From assembly GCA_045600205.1 (NCBI GenBank), contig JAZRXM010000039.1, positions 1 through 43,872 of the forward strand: 43,872 nt of DNA, given 5' to 3'. Position numbers and translations under genes: made by a program. This DNA is from Firm-04 sp045600205. Lineage in GTDB: Bacteria > Bacillota > Clostridia > Oscillospirales > Ruminococcaceae. Under the pieces are notes generated by a model. The model was not told the DNA's origin and did not search any database. It worked only from the letters and a program-made list of their open reading frames with translations. This document shows, piece by piece, positions 32,005-40,369 of this stretch (positions within the stretch are counted from its first letter, which is position 1; each line of letters begins with the position of its first letter).

Positions 32005-32099
32005 AACTATATTACAAAACACTGCTTTACTGGAAGAGATTGACACCAATCCTTCTTTGTATAAAGCCTCTGTCGATGGACAAAGGGAGGGAAAAATTC

Positions 32100-32273
32100 G
32101 TGGCAGAAGTTCGCGTTGGCAAGAACGAGTCCTTGGACACCGCTTTGAAGCGTTTCAAGCGTTCCTGCGCAAAAGACGGCGTAATCGCAGAAGTTCGTAA
32201 GAGAGAACATTATGAGAAGCCTTCCGTTAAGCGCAAGAAGAAGTCTGAAGCCGCTCGTAAGCGTAAGTTCTGA
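32100..32273 (+). CDS. rpsU: 30S ribosomal protein S21, GTG start
   Basis: A 57-residue highly basic protein with the family core EVRVGKNESLDTALKRFKR and the C-terminal KRKKKSEAARKRKF. It acts in initiation on the 30S platform. The start is GTG at 32100, about 9 nt after AAAGGGAGGG; the in-frame ATG at 32040 adds residues that do not belong to the family. Confidence 0.96.
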   Translation: MAEVRVGKNESLDTALKRFKRSCAKDGVIAEVRKREHYEKPSVKRKKKSEAARKRKF

Positions 32274-32363
32274 TCTCGTCTGCCTGTGATGACGGCGTTT
32301 GTCGTCGGTCATATTGCTTGCTGCGGAAATCCCTACAAGCGAGAATGGACGAAGAACAAAGAG

Positions 32364-32397
32364 AAACCGACACAATTTAGTGTCGGTTTTCTTTTTT
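32364..32397 (+). terminator. Terminator of rpsU
   Basis: AAACCGACAC (32364-32373) and GTGTCGGTTT (32380-32389) pair perfectly around a 6-nt loop, followed by T-C-T6. It is about 90 bp after the rpsU stop; the gap also holds a minor inverted repeat (GCTTG/CAAGC, 32316-32340). Confidence 0.88.
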
Positions 32398-32480
32398 GTG
32401 CAGGGGTTATTCGCATTGCATAGATTGCATAGAAGTTACACACATACATTGTAGATGTATCTGATTTTGCACAAAAATCA

Positions 32481-32509
32481 TTGACTTCATAACTGAAAAA
32501 TGCTATAAT
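32481..32509 (+). promoter_or_regulatory. Promoter of the LRR-dockerin gene
   Basis: TTGACT (32481-32486), 17 bp and TATAAT (32504-32509) with an extended TGC before the -10. The region 32274-32573 holds only the rpsU terminator and this promoter. Confidence 0.82.
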
Positions 32510-32573
32510 AATCATGGGAAACTATTGTCCGATTCGTGCTTGGACTTTTGATTTTGAATAAGGGGGCTATCAT

Positions 32574-34520
32574 ATGAGTAAATTATTACGAACACGATGC
32601 ATGAAATTACTGACAGCAGCCGTTTTTTCCTTTGGCAGCCTGATCTGTACCTTGCCGCAGATCACCGTTTCCGCTGAGGGCGGTAGTTGCGGCAGCAATA
32701 CGAAATGGGATCTTTCGGGTTCTACGCTTACCATCAGCGGAAAGGGCGAAGTTGAAACAAACGCATGGAGTTCCGTTCTCAAAAATGTGACTTCGGTGGT
32801 CGTGCAGGACGGTGTGACCAGTCTGCCTGCCAATTCGTTCTATAATGCAACGAAAGTGACTTCCGTTAAAATGTCGGATTCCGTTACTTCACTCGGAAGT
32901 TCCTGCTTTACAGGCTGCTCCGGGCTGAAAAACGTGGAGCTTTCCGATAACCTGACCACCATTCCGGAATATGCCTTCAATATGTGTATTTCACTGACAA
33001 CATTCAATTTCCCGGAAAAACTGACGAAAATTGAAGGCAGTGCTTTTTATGGGTGCATTGCATTGATCGAAATTGAAGTGCCCGCTTCTGTCACAGAGAT
33101 TGGTGCTCGATCGTTTGGCGCAACGAATATCAAAAAGCTTACGCTGAATGAAGGACTGAAAAAAATTGATCTCAAAGCATTTGCCTTGAGCTGTGTGTCT
33201 GAGGTCGTTATTCCGGATTCGGTTACAACGATCGGCAGTGGTGCGTTCGGACTGGTTTATGATCTCGTGACCTACAATTCTTCCAAGATTTCTGCGAAAT
33301 ATTCGTATCAGCGTTATGTTATCATAAAAGGTTCTCTCGGTAGTGCAGCGGAAACTTTTGCAAAGGCGGAAGGTCTGCCGTTTGAAAATGTCAATGCCGA
33401 AGCAATCCCTGAGCATACCTGCACGGGCGAATGGAAAGTGACTATCGAGCCAACCTGTCTGCGTGATGGCGAGGAAACCATGATCTGCGAAATTTGTGAG
33501 AAATCCTATACACGCTCTGTTCGCGCACTGGGACATAGTTATTCCGCATGGACAGTGACCAAAGAGTCAACCTGTACCGAATACGGCGAACAAAGCTGTA
33601 GTTGTGAGCGTTGCGGTCTGACGCAAAGACAAGCAACCGCTGTGAAGGGTCACAACTTCACGGAGTGGAGAACCATTCAAGAGCCAACTCTGACTACTGC
33701 CGGTATGGAGGAACATCACTGCGAAGCGTGCGGCGCTGAGGAAACTCGCACGATTCCGATGCTTCAGGGTTACCTGATCCAAGCATCCGCTGAGGCAGGC
33801 GGTAAAATTTCTCCGAGCGGCGATATCAGTGTGCTCAAGGGAGAATCCCAGACGTTCAAGATTTCAGCAAACAGTGGCTATCAGGTCGCAAATGTTGTCG
33901 TGGACGGTAGTTCCTACGGTGGCATTACGGAATACACATTCCCATCTGTGACGGCAAATCATTCGCTCTCGGTCACATTTGAAAAGATCGCAGCGCAGCC
34001 GACCAAATCCTGTACCGCAATTACGGTGACTCCAATCACACCTTACTGGTCACCTGATATCAAGGCATTTGCAAGTAACAGCTTCAAAATCATTGCAACG
34101 ATCACCGACGGAAAGCAGACATCCACGCAGGATATCAGCAGGTACTGCTCGGCAGTTCTGAGCCCTTCTGAGGTCTGCAAGGATGGCGGTTACGGCGTTA
34201 CGACCATCGCATTTGAATACAAGGGAACAGACAGCTTGGTGCAGGCGTATGCAGGAAAATACGGCATAAACGGCGATGTGGTCATTGCACTGAAAGGTGA
34301 CGCAAACTATGACGGCATCGTGAATGAAACGGATGCGATGATTGCACTTTACGTATACGTGGCGGCGATTGCGCAAAAGACCACAAGCTATACGGATTCG
34401 CAGCTTGCAATTCTGGATGTGTTCGAAAACGGAGTGGTCGATGCGGATGATGCCTGCAAGATTCTGCGCTATTACGCAAAATCGTTCCTTGTGGACAATC
34501 CATCTTGGGATAATCTTTGA
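32574..34520 (+). CDS. Secreted leucine-rich-repeat protein with C-terminal dockerin
   Basis: A 648-residue secreted protein. A signal peptide (about 1-34, ending VSA) is followed by LRR_5/BspA-type repeats (about 45-270) with the recurring pattern of SVT-IG-AF and C-aliphatic motifs. Next come three repeats of about 40 residues (about 284-398), each with a GEW/AW start, TC and a CxxC pair, ending in ALGH-type turns; the third has lost its first Cys. A divergent InlB B-repeat-like module follows (about 400-470, GYQVANVVVDG then HSLSVTFE), then a region of about 100 residues I do not recognise. The dockerin (about 573-640) has calcium loops DANYDGIVNETD and DVFENGVVDADD. It therefore looks like a non-enzymatic, possibly adhesive cellulosome-type component. 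The ribosome binding site is AGGGGGC. Confidence 0.9.
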   Translation: MSKLLRTRCMKLLTAAVFSFGSLICTLPQITVSAEGGSCGSNTKWDLSGSTLTISGKGEVETNAWSSVLKNVTSVVVQDGVTSLPANSFYNATKVTSVKMSDSVTSLGSSCFTGCSGLKNVELSDNLTTIPEYAFNMCISLTTFNFPEKLTKIEGSAFYGCIALIEIEVPASVTEIGARSFGATNIKKLTLNEGLKKIDLKAFALSCVSEVVIPDSVTTIGSGAFGLVYDLVTYNSSKISAKYSYQRYVIIKGSLGSAAETFAKAEGLPFENVNAEAIPEHTCTGEWKVTIEPTCLRDGEETMICEICEKSYTRSVRALGHSYSAWTVTKESTCTEYGEQSCSCERCGLTQRQATAVKGHNFTEWRTIQEPTLTTAGMEEHHCEACGAEETRTIPMLQGYLIQASAEAGGKISPSGDISVLKGESQTFKISANSGYQVANVVVDGSSYGGITEYTFPSVTANHSLSVTFEKIAAQPTKSCTAITVTPITPYWSPDIKAFASNSFKIIATITDGKQTSTQDISRYCSAVLSPSEVCKDGGYGVTTIAFEYKGTDSLVQAYAGKYGINGDVVIALKGDANYDGIVNETDAMIALYVYVAAIAQKTTSYTDSQLAILDVFENGVVDADDACKILRYYAKSFLVDNPSWDNL

Positions 34521-34526
34521 AAAATT

Positions 34527-34560
34527 CGCAAGCTCGTTCTTTTCGGACGGGCTTGCGTTT
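34527..34560 (+). terminator. Terminator between the LRR-dockerin gene and sbcD
   Basis: CGCAAGCTCGTTC (34527-34539) pairs with GGACGGGCTTGCG (34545-34557) over 13 bp with two wobbles around TTTTC. Only three T residues follow before the sbcD region, so it may be leaky. sbcD has no clear promoter of its own and probably depends on this read-through. Confidence 0.7.
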
Positions 34561-34577
34561 CTATGAAAGGCGAAACG

Positions 34578-35708
34578 ATGAAATTTTTGCATATTGCCGA
34601 TCTGCATATCGGAAAAATGCTTCACAAATTTTCCATGCTCGATGACCAGAGAAAAATGCTCGCAGAATTGCGGGAAATCGCGCATAAAGAACAAGTGGAC
34701 GCGGTTCTGATTGCGGGAGATGTTTACCAACGAAACACACCTGCTCCCGAAGCGATGACCGCGTTCAGCGATTTTTTGGCGGGGCTGGTCGAGGACAAGC
34801 TGCCTGTATATCTCATCAGCGGCAACCATGATAGCGCGGAACGCGTTGCATATTTGTCTGAAATTGCACGTATCAGCGGCGTTTATATCGCACCGCCGGA
34901 TTGTACGCAGGTGACGTCCTATCCGCTTGAGGATGCGTTTGGCGAACTGGAAATACACCTGCTGCCTTTTTGTACGCCAATGGAGGTACGCCATCGATAT
35001 CCTGATTCGAACATCGAAACCTATCAGGACGCTGTAGGTGAGGTGCTTCGGCATCATAGAATTGACACGCAAAAACGCAATATTCTTGTATGCCATCAGT
35101 TCTTGGTCGGTGCGGCGGTCTGCGATTCGGAGGAACTGGCAATCGGCGGTCTGGATGCTGTATCGTCCGATTTATTTGCGCAGTACGATTATGTCGCGCT
35201 CGGACATCTCCATGGACCGCAGCAGGTCGGGCGTGAAACAGTGCGCTATGCAGGCTCACCGCTGAAGTATTCGTTTTCGGAGCGGACGCAGAAAAAATCT
35301 GCAACCATTGTGGACATACAGGAAAAAGGACATATTATCGTGAAAACTGTGCCGATTCATCAGCCGCACGAAATGACTGAATTGCGAGGAACATTTGACG
35401 AATTGATGCAGGAACCATCACGCATGGATTTTACGTCTATTATCTTAACGGACGAGTTTCCGCCGCCGGATGCGCTTCGCCGTTTACGCACGATTTTTCC
35501 GAATCTGCTTGTTTTACGTATAGAAAACAGTAAGATGAGCGAGGAGCGGTTGATCGATGTGGAAGAGCAGCAACAGCAGGATATGATGACGCTGCTGCGC
35601 GATTTCTACGCTATGCAGAATCAGGGCGCGGGATTATCTGAAACGCAGGAAAAACTCGCAATTTCGATATTTGAGCAGATGGATGCGGAAGGGAGCGATG
35701 CGCTATGA
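34578..35708 (+). CDS. sbcD: Exonuclease SbcCD, nuclease subunit D
   Basis: A 376-residue Mre11-type nuclease. Phosphoesterase motifs: FLHIADLHIGK at the N-terminus, IAGDVYQR, ISGNHDSAERV, CHQFLVG and ALGHLHGPQ, which hold two manganese ions. With SbcC it cuts DNA hairpins and blocked ends at stalled forks and palindromes. The start at 34578 (MKFLHIADLH) follows GAAAGG; an ATG at 34563 is in frame but overlaps that site. Its stop overlaps the sbcC start by 4 bp (ATGA). Confidence 0.96.
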   Translation: MKFLHIADLHIGKMLHKFSMLDDQRKMLAELREIAHKEQVDAVLIAGDVYQRNTPAPEAMTAFSDFLAGLVEDKLPVYLISGNHDSAERVAYLSEIARISGVYIAPPDCTQVTSYPLEDAFGELEIHLLPFCTPMEVRHRYPDSNIETYQDAVGEVLRHHRIDTQKRNILVCHQFLVGAAVCDSEELAIGGLDAVSSDLFAQYDYVALGHLHGPQQVGRETVRYAGSPLKYSFSERTQKKSATIVDIQEKGHIIVKTVPIHQPHEMTELRGTFDELMQEPSRMDFTSIILTDEFPPPDALRRLRTIFPNLLVLRIENSKMSEERLIDVEEQQQQDMMTLLRDFYAMQNQGAGLSETQEKLAISIFEQMDAEGSDAL

Positions 35709-38323
35709 AGCCTAGAAAACTGACCATCAGTGCATTCGGACCTTACGCAGATGAGGTTTCTCTTGATTTTACAAAACTTGACGCAAGCGGGCTGTTTCTG
35801 ATCAGCGGCGATACGGGAGCAGGAAAAACCACAATTTTTGACGCAATTTCGTTTGCTTTGTACGGTGAGGCGAGCGGCGGAGCGGGTCGTAGACCTTCAA
35901 AAAGTTTTCGCTCGGACTATGCGGAGGCAGGTACCCCGACTTTCGTAGAACTCGAATTTGAGCATCGTGGGGAATTGTATACCATTCGCCGAAATCCTGA
36001 GTATCAGCGTCCAAAAAAGCGCGGCGAGGGATTCGTGACGCAGGGAGCGGCGGTCGTTTTTACGCGTGAGCGTGACGGCGCAATTCTCACGGCACAGGAT
36101 GCGGTCGCAAAGGCGATTCAGTCGCTCTTAGGGCTTGACCGCGCTCAATTTGCGCAGACGGTCATGATTGCTCAGGGCGATTTTCTTAAAATCCTGACAG
36201 CGTCTTCGTCAGAGCGAAGAATGTTGTTCCAAAAGCTGTTTGATACGGTGAAATACGCGCGTTTTCAGGATATTCTGGCTTCCGAGCAAAGCAGCTGCAA
36301 ACGACGTCTGGAAGAAAATGAATTGCTGATTACGGAGGCAGTACGACAAATTCGCGTTCCTGCTGAAAATCACCGATTGCTTGAATTGCTTGCGGAGCCG
36401 CTTTGTCTGGATGCATATTTGCCTGCGCTGACGGATTTCGTATCGGATATGGAACGGCAGCGGAAAGTACTGTCCGAAGAATTGGACGTATCTACGGAAA
36501 AATTAGCGCAATATGCAATGCGATTGAAAGATGCATCCGAACAAAATGCGCTGTTTAATCAACTGCAAAATGCAAGAAAAACTGCGCAGGAACTGAATGA
36601 ACATACGCAGGAAATTGCAGAATGCCGTGAAAAACTAAAGCATGCAAGGTGTGCTGCTGAGCTCCAGCCACTGCATGAGTCCATAAAAACAACGCAAAAC
36701 AGCGCGAAACAAGCCGATGAGGCAGTAAAGCGGCATACACAGGATCTTCCGGCACTCGAAAAATCTGCGTTGGATGCGCGGACTGTTTTTGAACAGGCAG
36801 AGAAAGCGACTGCTGAACTCCCTAAAATGCAGGAAAACCTCGAAAAATTGCAGAAAATGATCTCGCTGCTTCGGCAGGCGGGAGAAATCAAGGAGAAGCA
36901 TCAGCAGTCGGCATCCAAGTCCATTCGCCTCATGGAAAAACGCGATGCTGCTGTGAAATCGCATTCGGCGCTGTTTCAGGCTTTTGTATGTGGTCAGGCG
37001 GCGCAGCTTGCGGTGCATCTTGTGGATGGCAAACCTTGTCCGGTTTGTGGTGCAACGGAGCATCCTACTCCTGCCGTTGCCAACGCGGATCATGTATCGC
37101 AGGCAATGCTGGATCATGCAGCACAAGCGATGAATCAGGCATTGGCGGAGTGCGAACAGGAGCAGGGACGTGCAGCAGAATTGAAAAAACAAATGGATGC
37201 GTTGATTTCGGCATTCCGTGAACTTGCGTGTGCGGATGATGAGTCGCTGGAGCAATGCTTGGAGCATGAGAGGTTGACCAAGGAAAAAATTGAGTCGGTA
37301 CGAGAAAATCTTCGTACTGCTGAGCGAAAGTTGGCTGTAGAAAATCAAACGTTTGCAAAGAAAAAGTCGATGCTGGATGAAGCAACTGCGACTTTGAAAC
37401 GTTTGGCAACGGCTTTATCGGAACAAACAGCAAGATATGATGAAAAACTTGCTGATTCGCCGTTTTCAAATGAGAATGATTTTCTTTCCGCATTATGTAC
37501 TGCTGAGCAGCAGGATGTGCTTTCCCGAAAAGTTGCTGAACATGATAAACAGTCGGAAGCGTTGAAAGCACAAATCAGCGTGCTTTCTGAGCAATGCAGG
37601 ATCACCGAGCAGGTTGATATCGAGCCGATTCTTGCGGAACGGTCGGCGTGCATGGTCGCGCATCAGAATTTGAAGAATGTTTTGGAGTCTGCACAGGTGG
37701 CGTTTGAGCAAAATCGTAGTGCCTGCAAAAAACTGACGGAACTCGAAAAAGTGCGTAAAGACCTGCTTTTATATACTGCGGAAGTATCTGACCTTGCCGA
37801 TACGGTTTGTGGACATCAGACAGGACAGGTAAAACTTAGCTTTGAGGCGTATGTGCAGCAATTCTATTTTCGTCAGGTGGTTGCGGCAGCAAATCGCAGG
37901 CTGGAGTTGCTCACAAACGGGATGTTTGTGCTGCGATGCCGCAAGGAAACCACGGATCTGCGCGGTCAGAGCGGCTTAGAGCTTGACGTTTACGACAGCA
38001 ACACGGGTTTCTGGCGCGATGTGAAATCGTTATCCGGCGGCGAGTCCTTTTTGGCATCGCTGGCACTGGCGCTGGGGCTTTCGGATATTGTGCAGGCGCA
38101 GAATGGCGGAATCGCTTTAGATGCGATGTTTATTGACGAGGGATTCGGCACATTGGATGAAACTACTCTGCGACAGGCGATGCAGCTGCTTGCCAAACTT
38201 GCGGATGGTACGCGCCTGATTGGTGTGATTTCGCACGTACCTGAGATGAAAACAAGTATTTCCTCGCAGATCCGTATTACGAAAACAGAATGCGGGAGCA
38301 AGATAGCACTATTTTGCATATAA
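35705..38323 (+). CDS. sbcC: Exonuclease SbcCD, ATPase subunit C
   Basis: An 872-residue Rad50-type ATPase, somewhat shorter than E. coli SbcC (about 1050) because of shorter coiled coils. Walker A is SGDTGAGKTTIFDAI near residues 36-50. Long coiled coils flank a zinc-hook CPVC at 445-448 (KPCPVCGATEHP), where two molecules join. The C-terminal head has LSGGESFLASLALALGLSD and Walker B MFIDEGFGTLDE. The pair resects and opens DNA ends together with SbcD. Translation is coupled to sbcD by the ATGA overlap. No intrinsic terminator is obvious after the stop; the next promoter begins 16 bp downstream. Confidence 0.96.
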   Translation: MKPRKLTISAFGPYADEVSLDFTKLDASGLFLISGDTGAGKTTIFDAISFALYGEASGGAGRRPSKSFRSDYAEAGTPTFVELEFEHRGELYTIRRNPEYQRPKKRGEGFVTQGAAVVFTRERDGAILTAQDAVAKAIQSLLGLDRAQFAQTVMIAQGDFLKILTASSSERRMLFQKLFDTVKYARFQDILASEQSSCKRRLEENELLITEAVRQIRVPAENHRLLELLAEPLCLDAYLPALTDFVSDMERQRKVLSEELDVSTEKLAQYAMRLKDASEQNALFNQLQNARKTAQELNEHTQEIAECREKLKHARCAAELQPLHESIKTTQNSAKQADEAVKRHTQDLPALEKSALDARTVFEQAEKATAELPKMQENLEKLQKMISLLRQAGEIKEKHQQSASKSIRLMEKRDAAVKSHSALFQAFVCGQAAQLAVHLVDGKPCPVCGATEHPTPAVANADHVSQAMLDHAAQAMNQALAECEQEQGRAAELKKQMDALISAFRELACADDESLEQCLEHERLTKEKIESVRENLRTAERKLAVENQTFAKKKSMLDEATATLKRLATALSEQTARYDEKLADSPFSNENDFLSALCTAEQQDVLSRKVAEHDKQSEALKAQISVLSEQCRITEQVDIEPILAERSACMVAHQNLKNVLESAQVAFEQNRSACKKLTELEKVRKDLLLYTAEVSDLADTVCGHQTGQVKLSFEAYVQQFYFRQVVAAANRRLELLTNGMFVLRCRKETTDLRGQSGLELDVYDSNTGFWRDVKSLSGGESFLASLALALGLSDIVQAQNGGIALDAMFIDEGFGTLDETTLRQAMQLLAKLADGTRLIGVISHVPEMKTSISSQIRITKTECGSKIALFCI

Positions 38324-38338
38324 AGTTATAAATCGTAC

Positions 38339-38367
38339 TTGACTTTTCGCGGATTATCTGCTATCAT
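38339..38367 (+). promoter_or_regulatory. Promoter of the dockerin-peptidase gene
   Basis: TTGACT (38339-38344), 17 bp and TATCAT (38362-38367) with an extended TGC. It has the same layout as the promoter of the LRR-dockerin gene (TTGACT, 17 bp, TGC then -10). Confidence 0.75.
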
Positions 38368-38441
38368 ATAGTAAGAATTTTCGATTTTACGTGGAATTTG
38401 TTAACATGGACGGGATAATGATTTGAATAAAGGAGTGCGGT

Positions 38442-39893
38442 ATGAGAAATCGAAACTGGAAAACACGATTTTACAGTGTTTTGACGGCTGCGGCTATTTC
38501 GTTTGGTATGATGAGTGCTGCACCCGTATCGGTCGGTAACGCTGCGGATTTCAAGCAGGGCGACTGTAACGGCGACGGTGTGCTGAATGACGAAGATACG
38601 CAGTATTTACTGGATGCACTTGTAGGAAAAGAAGCGATTGATAACCTTGGTGTCGGTGCGGATATGGACGCAAACGGCAGCATCAACGCAATTGATCTTG
38701 TGTTGTTGCGTGATTATCTGAAGAACTACAAGCCAAGCGTGACGCTGCTGGTTTATCAGTGCGGTTCTGATCTGGAATCCGGTTCCAATGAGGCCACCGA
38801 TGATCTGCTGGAGATGCTTACAGCCGATTATTCCAGCAAGAATCTGACACTTGTGCTGGAAACAGGCGGTTCAAACAAGTGGTTTAATACGGTATCAAGA
38901 TCAGACGCAAATTATCGTATTACCGTTGAAAACAATGAATTGCTCACGAAAAAGATCAGCGATAAACCGAAGAATATGGGCGATAGCAAAACACTTCTTG
39001 ATTTTATCACGGAGGAAACAAAACTGCATCCTGCTGATCGCTACGGGCTGATTTTATGGAATCACGGCGGCGGACCGCTTCTTGGCGTATGTTTTGATGA
39101 ACAGACGAATGATAACCTTCTGCTTCCGGAAGTCACGGAGGCACTGGAAAAATGTGGTAAGCATTTTGATTGGATCGGATTTGATGCCTGCCTGATGGGT
39201 AGCTTTGAAGTTGCCTATGCGCTGCGGAATTATGCGGATTATATGGTCGCTTCAGAGGAATCGGAAAGCGGATATGGTTGGTATTATACCGATTACATCA
39301 GTGAATGGTCGAATCATACGGACATACCGACAAAAGATCTGGTCACGAAAATTGTTGATGATACGATCAATTTCAATCGACGGGCTAATATGCAGTTTAC
39401 GCTTGCGGCATATGATTTGTCAAAGGTACAGCCGATGATGGATGCGCTGACACTCTATGCAGAAGATGTCGTGAACAGTGTAAGGACAAACGGCGTGGTA
39501 AATCTGAAAGAACACAGAAGTCGGGCAGTTGATTTTGGCGATAATCAGTATGATCTTGTGGATATCAGTAGCATGATGACAGCTTTTCCCACGTCGCATT
39601 CAGCCAATGTGATGAATGCATTTTCCAATCTGGTGATATATTCCCGCGAATATATGAAGCAAGGCGCAACGGGAATGTCGTTCTGGTTCCCTGAATTTTT
39701 CCCGGAAGATTACCTCTATTTGGATTATGTTTTTCCGCCTATCGGCATTGATGCGAATTATACCAAAATGATGAAAGCAATCGCGAAATCGTGGGCAAGC
39801 GGCAGAATCGTCATGGGCAGCGAGAACGTAGTACGAACCGACCCGATCATTCAGGTAGGTTTGGAACAATTGCGCAAGATGATGAATGGATAA
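38442..39893 (+). CDS. Secreted clostripain-family (C11) cysteine peptidase with N-terminal dockerin
   Basis: A 483-residue secreted protein. A signal peptide (about 1-35, ending GNAA) is followed at once by a dockerin (about 38-96) with loops DCNGDGVLNDED and DMDANGSINAID. The rest (about 98-475) is a C11 peptidase domain. VTLLVYQCGSDLES opens the fold, the catalytic His is H208 in LWNHGGG and the catalytic Cys is C250 in FDACLMGSFEVA. Clostripains typically cut after Arg or Lys; specificity here is not known. No lipobox or anchor is seen, so attachment to the cell would be through dockerin-cohesin binding. The ribosome binding site AAAGGAG precedes the ATG. Confidence 0.93.
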   Translation: MRNRNWKTRFYSVLTAAAISFGMMSAAPVSVGNAADFKQGDCNGDGVLNDEDTQYLLDALVGKEAIDNLGVGADMDANGSINAIDLVLLRDYLKNYKPSVTLLVYQCGSDLESGSNEATDDLLEMLTADYSSKNLTLVLETGGSNKWFNTVSRSDANYRITVENNELLTKKISDKPKNMGDSKTLLDFITEETKLHPADRYGLILWNHGGGPLLGVCFDEQTNDNLLLPEVTEALEKCGKHFDWIGFDACLMGSFEVAYALRNYADYMVASEESESGYGWYYTDYISEWSNHTDIPTKDLVTKIVDDTINFNRRANMQFTLAAYDLSKVQPMMDALTLYAEDVVNSVRTNGVVNLKEHRSRAVDFGDNQYDLVDISSMMTAFPTSHSANVMNAFSNLVIYSREYMKQGATGMSFWFPEFFPEDYLYLDYVFPPIGIDANYTKMMKAIAKSWASGRIVMGSENVVRTDPIIQVGLEQLRKMMNG

Positions 39894-39899
39894 CAGAAA

Positions 39900-39935
39900 A
39901 AACCGTCCTGTTTGGTACAGGGCGGTTTCTTTTGC
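39900..39935 (+). terminator. Terminator of the dockerin-peptidase gene
   Basis: AAACCGTCCTGT (39900-39911) pairs with ACAGGGCGGTTT (39917-39928) with one wobble, followed by TTTCTTTT. Confidence 0.85.
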
Positions 39936-39941
39936 AGATAC

Positions 39942-39971
39942 GAAAAAATCCCGCAGATGAAACTGCGGGAT
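39942..39971 (-). terminator. Terminator of rpmE
   Basis: ATCCCGCAG (39948-39956) and CTGCGGGAT (39963-39971) form a perfect 9-bp stem; on the minus strand it is followed by a T6 run (39943-39948). It lies 14 bp past the rpmE stop, back to back with the peptidase terminator. Confidence 0.85.
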
Positions 39972-39985
39972 TCGTTTTGTGCGGA

Positions 39986-40186
39986 TTAGCCGCGGTTGAA
40001 ACGCTTGTTGAAACGCTCAACACGTCCACCGGTGTCAACCAGCTTCTGCTTGCCCGTGAAGAACGGGTGGCACTTGGAGCAGATTTCAACGGTGATATCC
40101 TTCTTCGTGGAAAGAACCTCCATAACATTGCCGCAGTGGCAGGTGATGGTGGTCTTTTCGCATACGGGATGGATGCCTTCCTTCAT
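39986..40186 (-). CDS. rpmE: 50S ribosomal protein L31 (zinc-binding form)
   Basis: A 66-residue protein with IHPVCEKTTITCHCGN and ICSKCHPFFTGKQK. Cysteines at 16, 18, 36 and 39 are the zinc ligands of the C+ form, so a zinc-free paralogue elsewhere is possible. The start is ATG at 40186, 8 nt after AGAGGTG. A GTG codon at 40195 is in frame but forms part of that ribosome binding site. Confidence 0.97.
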   Translation of the reverse strand: MKEGIHPVCEKTTITCHCGNVMEVLSTKKDITVEICSKCHPFFTGKQKLVDTGGRVERFNKRFNRG

Positions 40187-40285
40187 GATTTTCACCTCTT
40201 TCAGAATGTAATAGGGCGGTATTGCAACATAGCAGCCCGTCCGATTACTGTCCGGAAAGTAGTGCTATGGATGTCACGCTCAATA

Positions 40286-40314
40286 ATTATAGCATACACA
40301 TGAGAAAAAAGCAA
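40286..40314 (-). promoter_or_regulatory. Promoter of rpmE
   Basis: On the minus strand TTGCTT (40309-40314), 17 bp and a perfect TATAAT (40286-40291) preceded by TGC. It lies just beyond the terminator of the upstream phosphoglucomutase gene. Confidence 0.78.
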
Positions 40315-40324
40315 GGGATTTCAC

Positions 40325-40356
40325 AAAAAAGCGGCGGATTTTACGGAATCCGCCGC
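40325..40356 (-). terminator. Terminator of the phosphoglucomutase gene
   Basis: On the minus strand GCGGCGGATT (40347-40356) pairs with AATCCGCCGC (40331-40340) around a 6-nt loop, followed by T6 (40325-40330). Confidence 0.88.
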
Positions 40357-40369
40357 GAACACTTTGGGA

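Noticed and set aside
29494..32049. 851-codon open frame opposite leuS
   Set aside because: Antisense shadow; the leuS motifs on the plus strand are complete, and the reverse protein shows no known motif.
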